Source: Rhizoctonia solani
Taxonomy: Eukaryota; Basidiomycota; Agaricomycetes; Cantharellales; Ceratobasidiaceae
Direction of reading: 5' to 3'
NCBI RefSeq assembly: GCF_016906535.1
Contig: NC_057381.1
Span: 1,364,001-1,428,000, forward strand
DNA length: 64,000 nt
Shown here: positions 44,348-55,078 of the stretch, one piece after another
Position numbering within the stretch: position 1 is the stretch's first letter
Layout: every line of letters starts with the position of its first letter
Made by a program: the position numbers and the translations under genes
The notes under the pieces: model-generated
Database searches by the model: none
Seen by the model: only the letters and a program-made list of their open reading frames with translations
Told to the model about the DNA's origin: nothing

Positions 44348-44928
44348 TGTTGTAGACACAATCAATACCACGGAATTTATTCCAATTTTCTTGAATTTAG
44401 ACAAAACAGAACAGACAACATTTTCAATCACGTGATCTTGGCGCTTATATCATACACTAAGCGCCAAGCCACGTCCCCATCTGCGCTTACTCATCATATG
44501 CAGCCACCTCCACCTGATGACACCACTATGACACGTCAGTGACACGTATGCATGAGTAAGGCTGCTAGCAGAGCAGGGTTCTTATTTCACATAGATAGCT
44601 TCCTTTCCCACAACCAATGTATTTGTAATTGGGACACTCTGTAATATATAAGGAGGCCAACCAACCATGGTAACACCCAGGTCAATTACCTCTTGTTGCA
44701 TCCACCATTTGTACAAGGCCTTACAGCCAGATCCACTAAGTACTTACAATGCCTTAAGCGTCAACTCCACTGTATATACATAGTTAGCCACTCCCTTAAG
44801 GCCTTGGTCACTGTAGATTAGTAGTTAGACATTGTAGGGTAGACTCCGCCGCCTTAAGCGGTATATTTGTACCAGACACCCAGCTGCAAGCACCTGCACC
44901 CTTGATGTCCTTACAGATGTCTAGGACA
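44348..44928 (+). repeat. Solo LTR C in F pol with target duplication cttgt
   Basis: 581 bp, TGTTGTAGACAC...CTAGGACA, flanked by cttgt at 44343-44347 and 44929-44933. Orientation is opposite to F. The F pol sequence continues on both sides. Confidence 0.92.
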
Positions 44929-44933
44929 CTTGT

Positions 44934-45507
44934 GATATTGAGCAGGGAGGTCTGTTAAGGGGTTTGGGTCTGCTTCCTCTTCTGAGGCAGTCTGTACTTG
45001 TTCAGGAAATGTGACAAGGCCCTGTTACCAGTCAATAAGGGGTGCTTCCAATGTTAACCACGTCATGCCTAAGATGGCCAAAGTATTACCAAGGGGACAG
45101 ACTAGGAAAGGAATGGAATGGGGGTGGCTGCTGGCTGAGACTGCAAGTTGGACCTGGTGCCATATGGAACCAGTCTGAGATACTGTACTGTCTAGCATCC
45201 TCACAACTCAGGGATTTTTGAGTTGGGTTTTTGGAATTTTGTATTTTTCAACAATGGAGGGAGAAATGAAACTGGAAGTAGCTCTGGAGTCTATGAGACT
45301 TCTGATAGGGTCTGCCGGGGGGTTCTGGACATATAGATTAATGAATAACAAGGGTTTTTTATTTGAATCCAATCCAAGAGATACAAATTCAAAATTATCT
45401 ATACTGTCCATTTTAGTTGGGGGCTTGGCAGCAGTCCTTGACTTTACTCTTTTCCCAACCCTTCTTCTTCTGCTACCTTGGCAACTTCCTTGAGTGTTGC
45501 CTTCCAT
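44934..45507 (-). pseudogene. F protease region
   Basis: The frame at 45208-45507 includes the aspartic protease site as DSRATSSF, with Gly replaced by Arg in the DSG triad. The remainder to 44934 has stops in all frames relative to C1. The parent frame overlaps the end of gag. Confidence 0.65.
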
Positions 45508-46651
45508 CCATTAGGGCACTGTTTGATGCCATGCCCTTTTTGGCCACACTTCACGCAAAGCCCTGATGTGCAGCAGTGGTCCCTTTCCTCTGGTGTGATG
45601 TAGTTGGGATCCTCCAATAGGTGGACCCATTGGGTGGTGGTGGAAGTGGAAGTGGCCACAGTAGCCAGGGACTTGGCAGGCTGCTTTTTTGGCTGATTCT
45701 CCTCATTCTCCTGGCAAGTGTTGTTGATCTTGATGGAGGCGGCAATGATAGCCTCCAAGTCATTGGGAATGTTGTCCTTAGTGGACAGGAGCTCCTTGAC
45801 CTTCCAATGGAAGCCACGCGTGAACTGGGCAATGTACACCTCCTTGTTCCAGTCCAGTTCCGCCATAAGGTTGCAGAACTTGGTGGAGTACTCAGATGTG
45901 GTTGTTGTCTGAGTCAGCGTGGCAATTTTTCTGGCAGCCGCCCTTTTGGCATTGGGGTTGGCAAATGCCTCCTTGAATCTGGACATTAAGGCCAGGATGG
46001 TGGTAGGAGGGTTCCCTTTGCCCTTGATAATAGCCCCTATGATGGGGAGCACCCAATCAGCAGCCTTATCAGTCATGTGGTAGAGGATCCACACAACCAT
46101 TTGTTCCTCCTTGTTGAATTGGTCACAATGGAGGGCTACCCAAAGGAGCATCCTGTCTAGCCACTGGGTGGCCTTGCATCCTCTGGTGTCCCCTTTGTAG
46201 GGGTCCGGTAGCTCCATCTTGGGTTGTTTAATGGAGGACCCTGAATCAAAGGGGGTAAGGGAGCTGAGGCTCCTAGGCGTATTGCAAGGCTCTTTTTGGG
46301 AGCCCTTCTGAGTTCCTCTTCCTCTTCTGAATTGTAACCTGTTCCCCTTGACGGTCTGAATGGGGCCTTGAGTCCAGGCCTAACAGTTCCTGGAGTGTTT
46401 GCTTCTCCCCCCAATTGGGTAGGAGGGGTGATAGGCCCAGTCAATGGGCCAGGCTGGGCTTGGGTGCCTCCTTGATCTTTGTTGCTGACAAGGTCAGCGG
46501 TTTCCTTGCATATGGCCTTAAGTTCTTCAAGCTGTTGGCCTTGATTGTGGATTTGGTCCTGCAAGGACCTGACTGTGGCATGGAGGGCTGTGATAGCCTC
46601 AAGGAGAGCAGCAGGGGACAGCTCTGGTTCCATCCTTGGCAAGTCTTGCAA
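45444..46651 (-). pseudogene. F gag, one frameshift
   Basis: N-terminal part 46157-46651 (coiled-coil-like LHATVRSLQDQIHNQGQQLEELK) and C-terminal part 45444-46217 (capsid domain, DPYKGDTRGCKATQWLDRML; zinc knuckle CVKCGQKGHGIKQC) overlap in different frames. The domain order is that of C1 gag, but F has E-type LTRs. Confidence 0.78.
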
Positions 46652-47153
46652 AGTGGGAGATGGGCTGCAAGAGGGCAGTTGGGAACAGGTAGGAATGGAA
46701 CGTCTACTGGAGCAGCTGGAGGGACAAGAGTAGGGGTGAGGGATGCCAGAGTATGTGGATGGAATGGTAAAAAACAGTGTGGGGGAAGGGTGTGCCTGAT
46801 GCAGGACTTATGAGCAGTTTTTATGCAGTATGTGTGCTAAACCCTTGCATCAAATACCTAGTGTTGGACAATCCCTACAACAAATCAACAGATCTGGCAA
46901 TTGTGATATGAGCGGGTTTTTTGCAAGCAGGTACTCCAGCTGACTAGGGTTGCTAACTGCAGAGTTCTGGCAAAACTTGTGGTATGCAGACAATAGGACT
47001 TGTTAGCCTTATAGCAATTTGGTACTACATGGGGGTGGAGGACTTTTGACTATTATGTCCCACAAGGTGGCCCCAATCACGGTTTTTTCCCTTGTGCTAG
47101 TACTAGGAGTCTTCTTGTTTGTTGATCAAGTCTACAAGAAGTCAATTTTACAA
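46652..47153 (-). other. F leader with self-primer site
   Basis: 500 bp leader similar in part to C1. The element strand after the LTR reads ttgtaaaattgacttc (plus 47136-47153). The complement aagtcaattttac is present 13/13 in LTR E copies (e.g. after 47790 and 49060) and with two changes in the F LTR itself. Confidence 0.6.
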
Positions 47154-47724
47154 TGTTGTACACCACTGTAAGGTGGGTACTTGCTAGTGGGTGGGGCGCT
47201 TAAGGCTGTAACTAGTACACTGCAAAGCTAACTAACTACTGTATCTAGGCTCTGACTGCTAACTAACCGCTTAAGGCAGTGACTACTGGGCTATCTACAA
47301 TGGCAAGGGGGCCTGAGGCCTGGGAGGTGTGGTGAGTGAAGTAGAGGGTGAGTGCAGTAACTACTGTGGGCCTGCTACTTAGCTGGCTGGGAAACATCCT
47401 CCTCAATGGATATAGACAAGGTAAAATCAACTTGGGGTCTCCAAGCAATTTTCCTGCTGTATTTATACACAAGGAAACTATCTACAGGTGGTCAAAGCTT
47501 GTGAGAAAGGAAGTAAAGAAGGTACAATAGAAGCGTGCTGCAGCCTGCGCAGAAGCGTGGATTTCCCCTAAGCGCCCTTGGCACAGCATCTTGGTGCAGC
47601 ATCTCAGCACAGTAAGCGCTGAGATCACGTGATCAAAAAACATAAGGTACAAGGTTTGGAAAAAATACTAAAATAATAGAAAAAAACAGGCAATTCCAGT
47701 GGTATATATAACAAGGGTGTAACA
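47154..47724 (-). repeat. LTR E, 5' LTR of F
   Basis: 571 bp, TGTTACACCC...GTGTACAACA on the minus strand. It ends head-to-head with the plus-strand LTR E piece at 47725. Confidence 0.82.
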
Positions 47725-48044
47725 TAGCACCTCTTTGTCTATTTATACAGCAGGAAAATCACTTGGAAGCCCCAAGTCAATTTTACCTTGTCTCATATCC
47801 ATTGAGGAGGCAGCCCAGCCAGCTAAGTAGCCGGCCCCCATGTGTCAGAAGTAACTCACCCCTCCATCTCACCTACCACACCTCCCAGGCCTTAGGCCCC
47901 TTTGTCAGTAGTAGTCAGTAGTAGGATGCCTTAAGCATCAAGTAGAATAGCCTTAGATAGTTAGTTGTTATATTTTGTCTGTAGCAGTACAGCTGTAAGC
48001 GCCTGCCCCACTAGCAAGTACCCACCTTACAGTGGTGTACAACA
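47725..48044 (+). repeat. LTR E, 3' portion (E1)
   Basis: Matches LTR E from just before the tatacagcaggaaaat segment to gtgtacaaca. F inserted in this LTR. Right of 48044 is LTR G sequence, so E1 itself had entered an LTR G. Confidence 0.8.
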
Positions 48045-48651
48045 AGTGAGATGCCAGAGCCTCTGACCTATTGGTATTTGTCTGCATAGTAATATGCCTT
48101 TTTCCTGCCAAGATATTGGTGTTGGTGCACCCTGCCAACCTTTGGCACTTATTTGCAATTACTAAGCACTGGTGCTTGCATGCTTACTTGCACTTGTTCT
48201 ATGTCTGTAAGTACTGTTCCTACATATAAATGTATGATACAAAAAATGTTATAAATCATAGGAGTAATAGTATGACCATTTTGCATGATCAAATGTGTAT
48301 ATATGCAAGCACAATGAGGAAATAAAGTATAAAAGGTCTTGTAGCACTGCCAGTTTCCAAATATAGTAATGTGCATGCCCATGTTTGGATAGAGCAAGTG
48401 TGATTACTCCAGTTTGCACTATTCCCCATTGGCAATTAGGGGTGCATATGTCTAAATTTGTCATAAACAGAGGAAAATAGAACTAGCTGGAATTGAACCA
48501 GCTTGACCACTAAGCCATAGAGCCCTATTATTCCTCTGCTGACAACCCATGATTACACCTGCTACCCCCCAAATTTGGGCTTGGGCCAGCATGCAACCAC
48601 TTGTACTGGTCATGTGACCATGTCCAGGACAAAATTATTCATTCCATAACA
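48045..48651 (-). repeat. LTR G remnant, split by the 173-bp element
   Basis: Corresponds to about positions 700-1128 of the G LTR, CpG-depleted (ttggtgttggtgcaccctgcc). It ends ccataaca at 48651. The 173-bp element interrupts it at 48459. Confidence 0.85.
48459..48631 (-). mobile_element. 173-bp TG...CA element with tRNA-like core, copy 2
   Basis: Same length and sequence as 22721-22893 with few changes, flanked by aaatt at 48454-48458 and 48632-48636. The empty site is known from intact G LTRs (ctaaattagtcattcc at 1107-1122), which proves the ends. The acceptor-like stem AATAGGGCT/AGTTCTATT and the T-arm stem AGCTGG/CCAGCT are intact on the minus strand. Confidence 0.8.
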
Positions 48652-48757
48652 GAACCCAAAGAGCTTTTAGAACACTCAAAAGAGGAAGCCAAGTGCTTCA
48701 ACCAGTCTAGACTCAGAAAGGCTTGTGATGCTGCCAAGAGCCTTTAAGGGGGGGCAA
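48652..48757 (+). other. Tail of an E-type element (E2) with polypurine tract
   Basis: About 100 bases of 3' internal sequence ending in aagggggggcaa directly before LTR E. G inserted upstream of it. Confidence 0.6.
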
Positions 48758-49338
48758 TGTTACACCCCTTACAAGTTATACCACTGTAACTGCCTCATTT
48801 TTCTGATTTTTTTACTTTTTTTTACAAACTCTCTCCTTTTACTTTTTCAATCACATGATTTTGGCGCTTATCTTGCCAAGATGCTGCACCAAGACCTGCC
48901 AAGATGCTGTGCCAAGGGTGCTTATACATGTTCCACACTTCTGCACAGTCCACAGCACACTTCTCCCTATCTTTAGAACTTCTTCTCTCACAACTTATCA
49001 ATTTGTAATTAGCTAGCTCTTGTGTACATATACAGCAGGAAAATTGCTTGGAGACCCCAAGTCAATTTTACCTTGTCTACCATTCAGACAGGTTTCAGCA
49101 GTCAGCCAGTAGTTTGGGACCCTAAGTCCCTTCACTAACAGTAGATACTTGGGCCTTATAGCCCCTCACCAACAGTAGTTAGCCTGCCTCTGGCCTTGGG
49201 CCCTTCATCACTACAGATAGTGCCCAGTAGACTGCCTTAAGCAGCGGTGGTATAGCCTGAGATAGTTTGCAGTGTAGTAGTATGGCCCTAAGTGCCTGCC
49301 CACTAGCAAGTACCCAACATTACAGTTGGTGTACAACA
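48758..49338 (+). repeat. LTR E, 3' LTR of E2 (581 bp)
   Basis: TGTTACACCC...GTGTACAACA with TATA-like tgtacatatacagc. The following gtgta (49339-49343) would be its target duplication; the partner copy should lie left of the window if the whole nest sits in E2. Host sequence begins here. Confidence 0.82.
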
Positions 49339-49610
49339 GTGTAAGGGCATGTTGTGCTTGCTGTATGTATTATGTGAGAGAAGGAACACAGGGCATAAGC
49401 ACCAAACCAAAGTATTACAAATGGTGTGCAAACACCACACACACCAAGTAGTACAGGCATATGCTTTGGCCTGATTGGCTTGGTATATGTTTTGTGTCCT
49501 CCATAGGCACTATTGCACAACTCCACATACTTAATAAGTCTTGTACAGTTTGAGTTTGTTTCTAAACAATGAGCACATGGAAGATCCAGATAGTACATGC
49601 ATGCATCAAC

Positions 49611-49718
49611 TTATCCAATGTTGAGTATCTCCTTGAACATCTTGTTTGTGTTGCTGTCTGGGAAGTACCCGGACGCAGCTCTCACTTGTATAGCGGGAGT
49701 TTCAAACGCAAGGATATT
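49611..49718 (-). pseudogene. Possible orphan last exon
   Basis: After an acceptor ttcacag the minus strand codes for about 35 residues (NILAFETPAIQVRAASGYFP...) and a TAA at 49611-49613. The upstream minus strand gives no clear partner exon, so it may be the stump of a host gene cut by the retrotransposon nest. The family is not recognised. Confidence 0.25.
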
Positions 49719-50490
49719 CTGTGAAGCAACAAGACGCTCAAGATTTGTACGCTCTTTTCAGTTAAATTTGGTCTAAGAGCCAACATAATTTGTAATGGTG
49801 CTTAGTATCCATACCAATAAGTACCGTCTCCGAGGGTTTTATCCTGTCTCTATACTTGTCCCTCCTGATTTTCCTCCTGTATAAGAGCCGCTACGCAGAA
49901 CCCAAACTCTCGGCCGCCGCCACCGCCACAACTGCGCGACTGGATTTTATTTATTTTATTTCCTCTTTAGATACTGCACTAGCCGAATAGACGGTCCCTT
50001 ATACGTTCAGGCCTCGTACTTGCCCCCTCCCGTGTGATACACGAATGAGATCTGTCCGTCCGGTCATTATTGCCTAGCTCTCGCTTGCAACGCGCTACTA
50101 ACTACGCGTTGTGCGCAACCGCGACATCCATTCCCGCCTTGTGTCTGCTCGTCTTGTCTCGTTTTTGCCGCATACACCCCCCCTACCTGTTCGCACTCGT
50201 TCACTTGTGTCTCGCCCACTCGCGACCGGTGACCCTTCAGTAGTCCAATAGAACTGGCCCTAGTATACATTACAATTCTATGAGGGGCTGTGTTAACCCC
50301 CGAATCGACTGTTGTTTTTACCGTCCATGTGTCTATTATTTGGAGATAAATTGTATGCGATGTATTGAATATGCAGATTTGCAGCCGAGGTGTTTATATT
50401 GGGCTGAGATATATTACAACCACATACTATCATACTACTTGCTTGGAGGCTTGACTTGTAGGTCACTTGATTCACCCTGCCAGCACTTCC
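49719..50490. other. Intergenic region, nothing identified
   Basis: No convincing ORF, repeat or RNA gene. GC-rich, CpG-containing sequence around 49900-50230 contrasts with the CpG-poor TE region and marks the start of host DNA. Confidence 0.4.
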
Positions 50491-52969
50491 TTCAGATACC
50501 AGGTATCATTCCAGAGCCAGCACGCCTCAGCCCCAGCCTCTCCACAGCTTCCAGTAGCTTGGCATCTCGCTTGCTCAGCGCTGAGCGCTTCGACCGCGTG
50601 CTGTTCGTTGGATAGATATACCCCGGCCTGGGTTGCAGTCGGGTCTCAGTAAAAGGGAAGAAGCAAGTATATGATACTTACTCGGACGTGCAGCGAGTTC
50701 CGTTCTTGGGTACGATGCCGTTGACAAAGTAGTCGTGAACGTTTTTGACCGTGCAGAGAGACGGGTGCGAATACCTAGAAATCAAGCCTCCAGTTGGGAT
50801 CTCTTTGTTATTCAAATTCCACTTACGAGGGATGTCCGAACCTTTTAACTACATCAAAAACTACTCAACAGCGTAGATCGCTAAGAGGGCTTACCCGTGT
50901 TGAATCAATAAAGTGCTAGACTCGCTCCCAAATGCCCGGTTCATCTTTAGTGCCGATGGCAGTGGTGTCACAGGGTCTGCATCCATGCTAACAAGCAAGA
51001 TCGGGAATCTGCAAAAACATAGGTATATGCGCGCCAGAGAAGGAAAAAATGCATGCTGTACCTCGTCTTATTGAGTCCCTTCTCAACAGACCACGGGCCC
51101 GTATATCTCTCGGTTGCGCGGAACGGCCAGTCGCGGCACCCCCCTACTATGAGAGCCAATGGCTCACCTGTGGAGTTGTTCTTTCCCATTTCACGAAAGC
51201 TACAAATCTTTGTAAGCCAGGGCACAGTAAGCCTAATCTAGAAACATACTAGTCGGTGTACTCTTCGACTGTAATGTTTACTCGTGGAGAGTCCCCACAC
51301 AGCACCGGATACTGTGTCTCCCTGGTTCCTTCTAACCTTTGCATCGAGCGGTTGAATATGTTCTGAACAAATGGTAAGCTTCGCGTACAAACGATGGAAG
51401 TAAAAGCTCGACCTGTGTGTAAGGCTCCGGTACAACCCCATAAATAAAGCTATTAAGTGCGGGATAAAAATCGCGCCCATCCCCTTGCTCTAAAAGGGCC
51501 AACCCTAGCTTGAAGTATTAACCCAACCGTCGTCATCCTACCATATTGTGTGGTACCCACCTGCGGCTAGCTGCTTCCAAAGTACGGGGAAATACGCAAA
51601 GGCAAATACCGTAGACTGTACTATGTTGGCTTGTATGATACCAGGCCCAGTCACCGAGTCCCCAACAACCAGCGGCTCCTTTCCCAGCTTCGTGTACAGC
51701 GCGTCGATCCGCTTCGTCAGACCTTCCACTGTCTCGGTCTTGTTGTCCTTCCTTGCAGCCAGCGCGCATTCTGTCGGTCCAGCTTCAATGCAGGTAGACA
51801 CAAAGCCTGCGATCGTCTGCGAGTCTATGTCAGACATGGCTCGAGGGGCTATCGTCAGACTGAGCAAACCTTGTGAGTATCTTGTATGCTTGTCCTCCCC
51901 CACTCAAGGACATCGTTGTAGTATGCCTCTGCATCTGAGACCCCGTCCAGCACCATGCGCTTCACGAGATGTGGTCGCATGGCAGCGAACGTAGCACCTA
52001 GAATAGACCCATAGGAATACCCAAGGAAGTTTAAGCCATCCTCGCCTAGAGCCTGGACGATCCTCTCCATGTCTTTCGCGACGGCGACAGTCCCCGAGTT
52101 CGTAAGCATGTCATGGTTTCCGTTCTCAGTGCATGCTTTTGGATGGCTAGACTGGATGGCGGAGAGTTTTGCGACATGGGCGATCTCGCCTGCACCGCCG
52201 ATGTGCGGGAACGGTGCTCCTTGTCTATCATAGCACGGCTTTGAGTAAAACAAGTACACACTATTCATGCCTGGCTACTTGACTTACGCAGTGAATTGAT
52301 ACATCCTCTGAGCGAACTTGTATTCGGTATCATAGCAGGCTGTGGGTGGTCCGGTGAGGTTTACACCTCTGCGATGGATGTTTAGTACAACTATCGCCGG
52401 AGTTATAATGAGCGTACCTAGGGTCGAAGCCGATGATATCGTATCTGCCGTCAACCATTGTGCTTAGATCTTCTCCTTGGACTGCGACAGAGGCCGTCCC
52501 CGACCCTCCGGGGCCCTGGTGAGATGGTTAGTGTGTGGAAAAAAGTGATGGACATGGAACGTACGCCTGGATTAACCAGAATCGATCCCAGTCGCTGGTC
52601 TTCCGGAGCCGTGGCAGCATACTTGCGCATGAATATCGACACCGTCTTGCCGTTCTCCGGATTCGTGTACTGCATTCAACAAGCTGGGTTAGAACGTACG
52701 CAAACGGAAAAGGACAGGACATACGTCCATAGGAACGTCAAAGATCGCGCACTGCGTGTTGCTGCTATCAGGACATGCAGACCATGAGATAGTGCTCGCG
52801 TTAGAGCTCTGTCGCGAGTGAACAGAAGGCGTGTAGGTCGCCTTGACAGCGGGTATCTGAAAGACGGAAAGACGTCAGATGAATGGCTGGGGGATGTAGG
52901 ACTGAAAGAGTATAAACTGACGGTTAGTCCCCATAGGGCAGCGCTTGCGATAGTGAGCTGGTTCCACAT
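50491..52969 (-). CDS. Secreted TAP-like alpha/beta hydrolase, paralogue 1 (spliced)
   Basis: Multi-exon gene with about ten short introns; the start ATG at 52969 begins a signal-peptide-like segment (MWNQLTIASAALWGLTV). The landmarks of the S33/TAP-like hydrolase family appear in order: QCAIFDVPMD, oxyanion stretch NPGGPGGSG (exon junction inside), DIIGFDPR, nucleophile elbow GYSYGSILGA near 52010, catalytic Asp in MDADPVTPLPSA and His in HGFGHPS (a micro-exon near 50830), and a C-terminal TAP-like domain ending with a dibasic region (RSKRSALSKRDAK). Introns checked keep the frame, e.g. GGC|gtacgt. It probably acts outside the cell on peptides or esters; the substrate is unknown. A TATA box (catataaaaac) lies near 53016-53023. 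Its paralogue is transcribed divergently at 55079. Confidence 0.88.
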
Positions 52970-53017
52970 AGTACAAAGCTTGGTTTGATACGAAGTCTGA
53001 AGCCTAGCATGTTGTTT

Positions 53018-53424
53018 TTATATGTTCGCGTTTCCCGCTGCCTCTGTCCTCGCCGTTTGCTTGGCGTAGGTAATAGTCAATTGCAAGGTGTTGTTGGCTG
53101 TGGAGCTGGGCGTTACTTTAGCACCGCGAGGGTCGCTTGATCGACGGTCATAGGCCTCGCCGTGGAGTTTAACATAAAAATTCCCATGTACTCGTACTCT
53201 TTCCATAAGTGGAGTTATATGAAGTCCGAGGAAACACTTCCGCAGTGTCGAGTGATGGCTGCAGCGTGTATCTCGTGGGTCCACGGTGATATAATCATTC
53301 CCAATTCTGCCGATTGGCAATATGTGTACCTGATTAACGTCATGCCTGTACATGTGTCTATGAAATGGCTTTTGCCGCTGAATGTGATGGCCTCACCTTC
53401 CCTCCAATCTAGGTGCACAACATA
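53018..53424 (-). pseudogene. Possible gene remnant between the hydrolases
   Basis: Minus-strand frames that look weakly coding (HLDWREGEAITFSGKSHF; VHGNFYVKLHGEAYDR) could be two exons with a 22-bp gap, too short for an intron. The 3' end overlaps the promoter of the neighbouring hydrolase. No family recognised; may be chance. Confidence 0.2.
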
Positions 53425-53429
53425 GCCGA

Positions 53430-54990
53430 AAGATTTATGACTAAGTTAGGGCACCAGTCACACATTGCTTCCTTTCGTTGTGTGCCATTCTGGATACAAC
53501 CACTCTGACGATTTAGCATCCGTATTCAAACCCATGAAACAATTGGGAGTAGAGCTCGCCACTCGAAAGGCGCGTTAAAGCTGTGAGTGGGTAGCAATGC
53601 CGATGTATGCAACAAGCTGCTGCGTCTGCTGCGTCGGCAAGGATCTTACAGCACACGGGGTCAACAGGATTGCCTCTGCCGCGGGAATGGGCTATGTGGC
53701 TGCGGCATGCTCATATGGTCGAGGTCTTGTCGCATGTGGCCATGTCTGAAGATGATGGAGTCCTGTTCTCACCCAAAGCTGCTCGTAGCTCAGGAGGTTC
53801 GTCGTGGATGGTTGCAACTGTTGTATGGTATAAGAACCGTTGACTGGCAACCCTAATCCGTCACTTCAGCTTCATGCCCACTTGTCCCGGGCTTCAATGA
53901 AGTACGAAGCGGGCCTCTAGAAACGTAAGAAAACACGGGTCAACTTGTTGCGCAAACATAGGACATGATGCTCAATAGCCTAGCGTAGCACGGTGGGACA
54001 CAGGGGGCTATGAAAGACGCGTATATATTCGGTTACTTCGTGTGGGAACAATACATATGTGTGTAGGTGCACGAGTCCTATAACAGTCATATTTACGAAA
54101 TGACGGATGGAATGCTTTCGAAATTAATCTCGTAGCCGAAAGCCAGGTGCACGTTTGTCGGCCCTCAGAGCTCTTGCGATCATGGTGTGCAAGATCACGT
54201 CAAATGCCTGCGGCAGTGCATGATGAGACGACCCAGAGACGAGGTATAAACTATAAAGCAGCTCACGAGCAAGTTGAACGACAAGCACTAAAGATAAAGT
54301 ATTCACTCTGAATGAAATCTAATAAGTCTGGTGAAGCTGGGGATAGATTTGTCGTTGGGTGTACAGCATTGACTCATATCCATCTTTTTAAGCTTGAGTC
54401 TATGAGACGAGATATCCAATTCGGGCCCTGGGAGTCGAAAATTACCAAGAAAATTTGATAAGTCCCTGTAACTTCAAAGCTGTCCAAGTGCATGCTCCGA
54501 CGCAGTCAATCCTTCTATGTATTCTGATGCTGCTTAAAGAATAAGGTCTAAGCCGAGTTCTTATTCTGAGTGCCCACTGGCATTCATGAATCACCATGTT
54601 CATGCGTTTTTCTCAAATCAGAGAATAAAACATTGCAATGGTGGTAGGCCTTGAGCTGAGCGCGCTCGGCAGTTTCAAATGGACATTTGGAACATGATCA
54701 TGATAGGACCGAGTGTCCGTCGGCGCTTAATGAAGACGTCATGAGCCCGAAAGCTTGTTGCGGCGCTTTCTACAACTTAATATATGGCATCGCTTATCAT
54801 GACGATGGCATACTACATCTAGTATGGTATCCTTTGGTATCCAGCATTTTCCGATGATGCCGAGTGAGGTACGGCATCCGGTGAGTTCAGCGCAATGACG
54901 ATGACGCGTGGCTTGGCGACTCAACCAGGCCTGATCCCCGAAAACGCTGGGCCATCGTGTGAGACTTAGACTCTCCACGAGGAGTCAGAA
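53430..54990. other. Intergenic region between divergent hydrolases
   Basis: About 1.5 kb without a supported gene. A plus ORF at 53607-53843 (78 aa) has no recognisable features. Shared promoter space for the two hydrolases is possible. Confidence 0.4.
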
Positions 54991-54999
54991 ACGTGCTGG

Positions 55000-55007
55000 T
55001 ATAAATA
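55000..55007 (+). promoter_or_regulatory. TATA box of hydrolase paralogue 2
   Basis: ggtataaataagc lies 79 bp before the start codon, a normal spacing for a fungal core promoter. Confidence 0.5.
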
Positions 55008-55078
55008 AGCACTATTTCTGATCAGTATTGCTTGGACCATTCGCCTTGCTGCTCCTACCCCTTGCTCGGCCGGAAGCC

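Noticed and set aside
49320..49598. 92-aa minus ORF across the LTR E2 edge
   Set aside because: Half of it is LTR sequence; not a gene.
53587..53856. Overlapping plus ORFs of 78-89 aa between the hydrolases
   Set aside because: GC-rich chance frames without splice signals or recognisable motifs.
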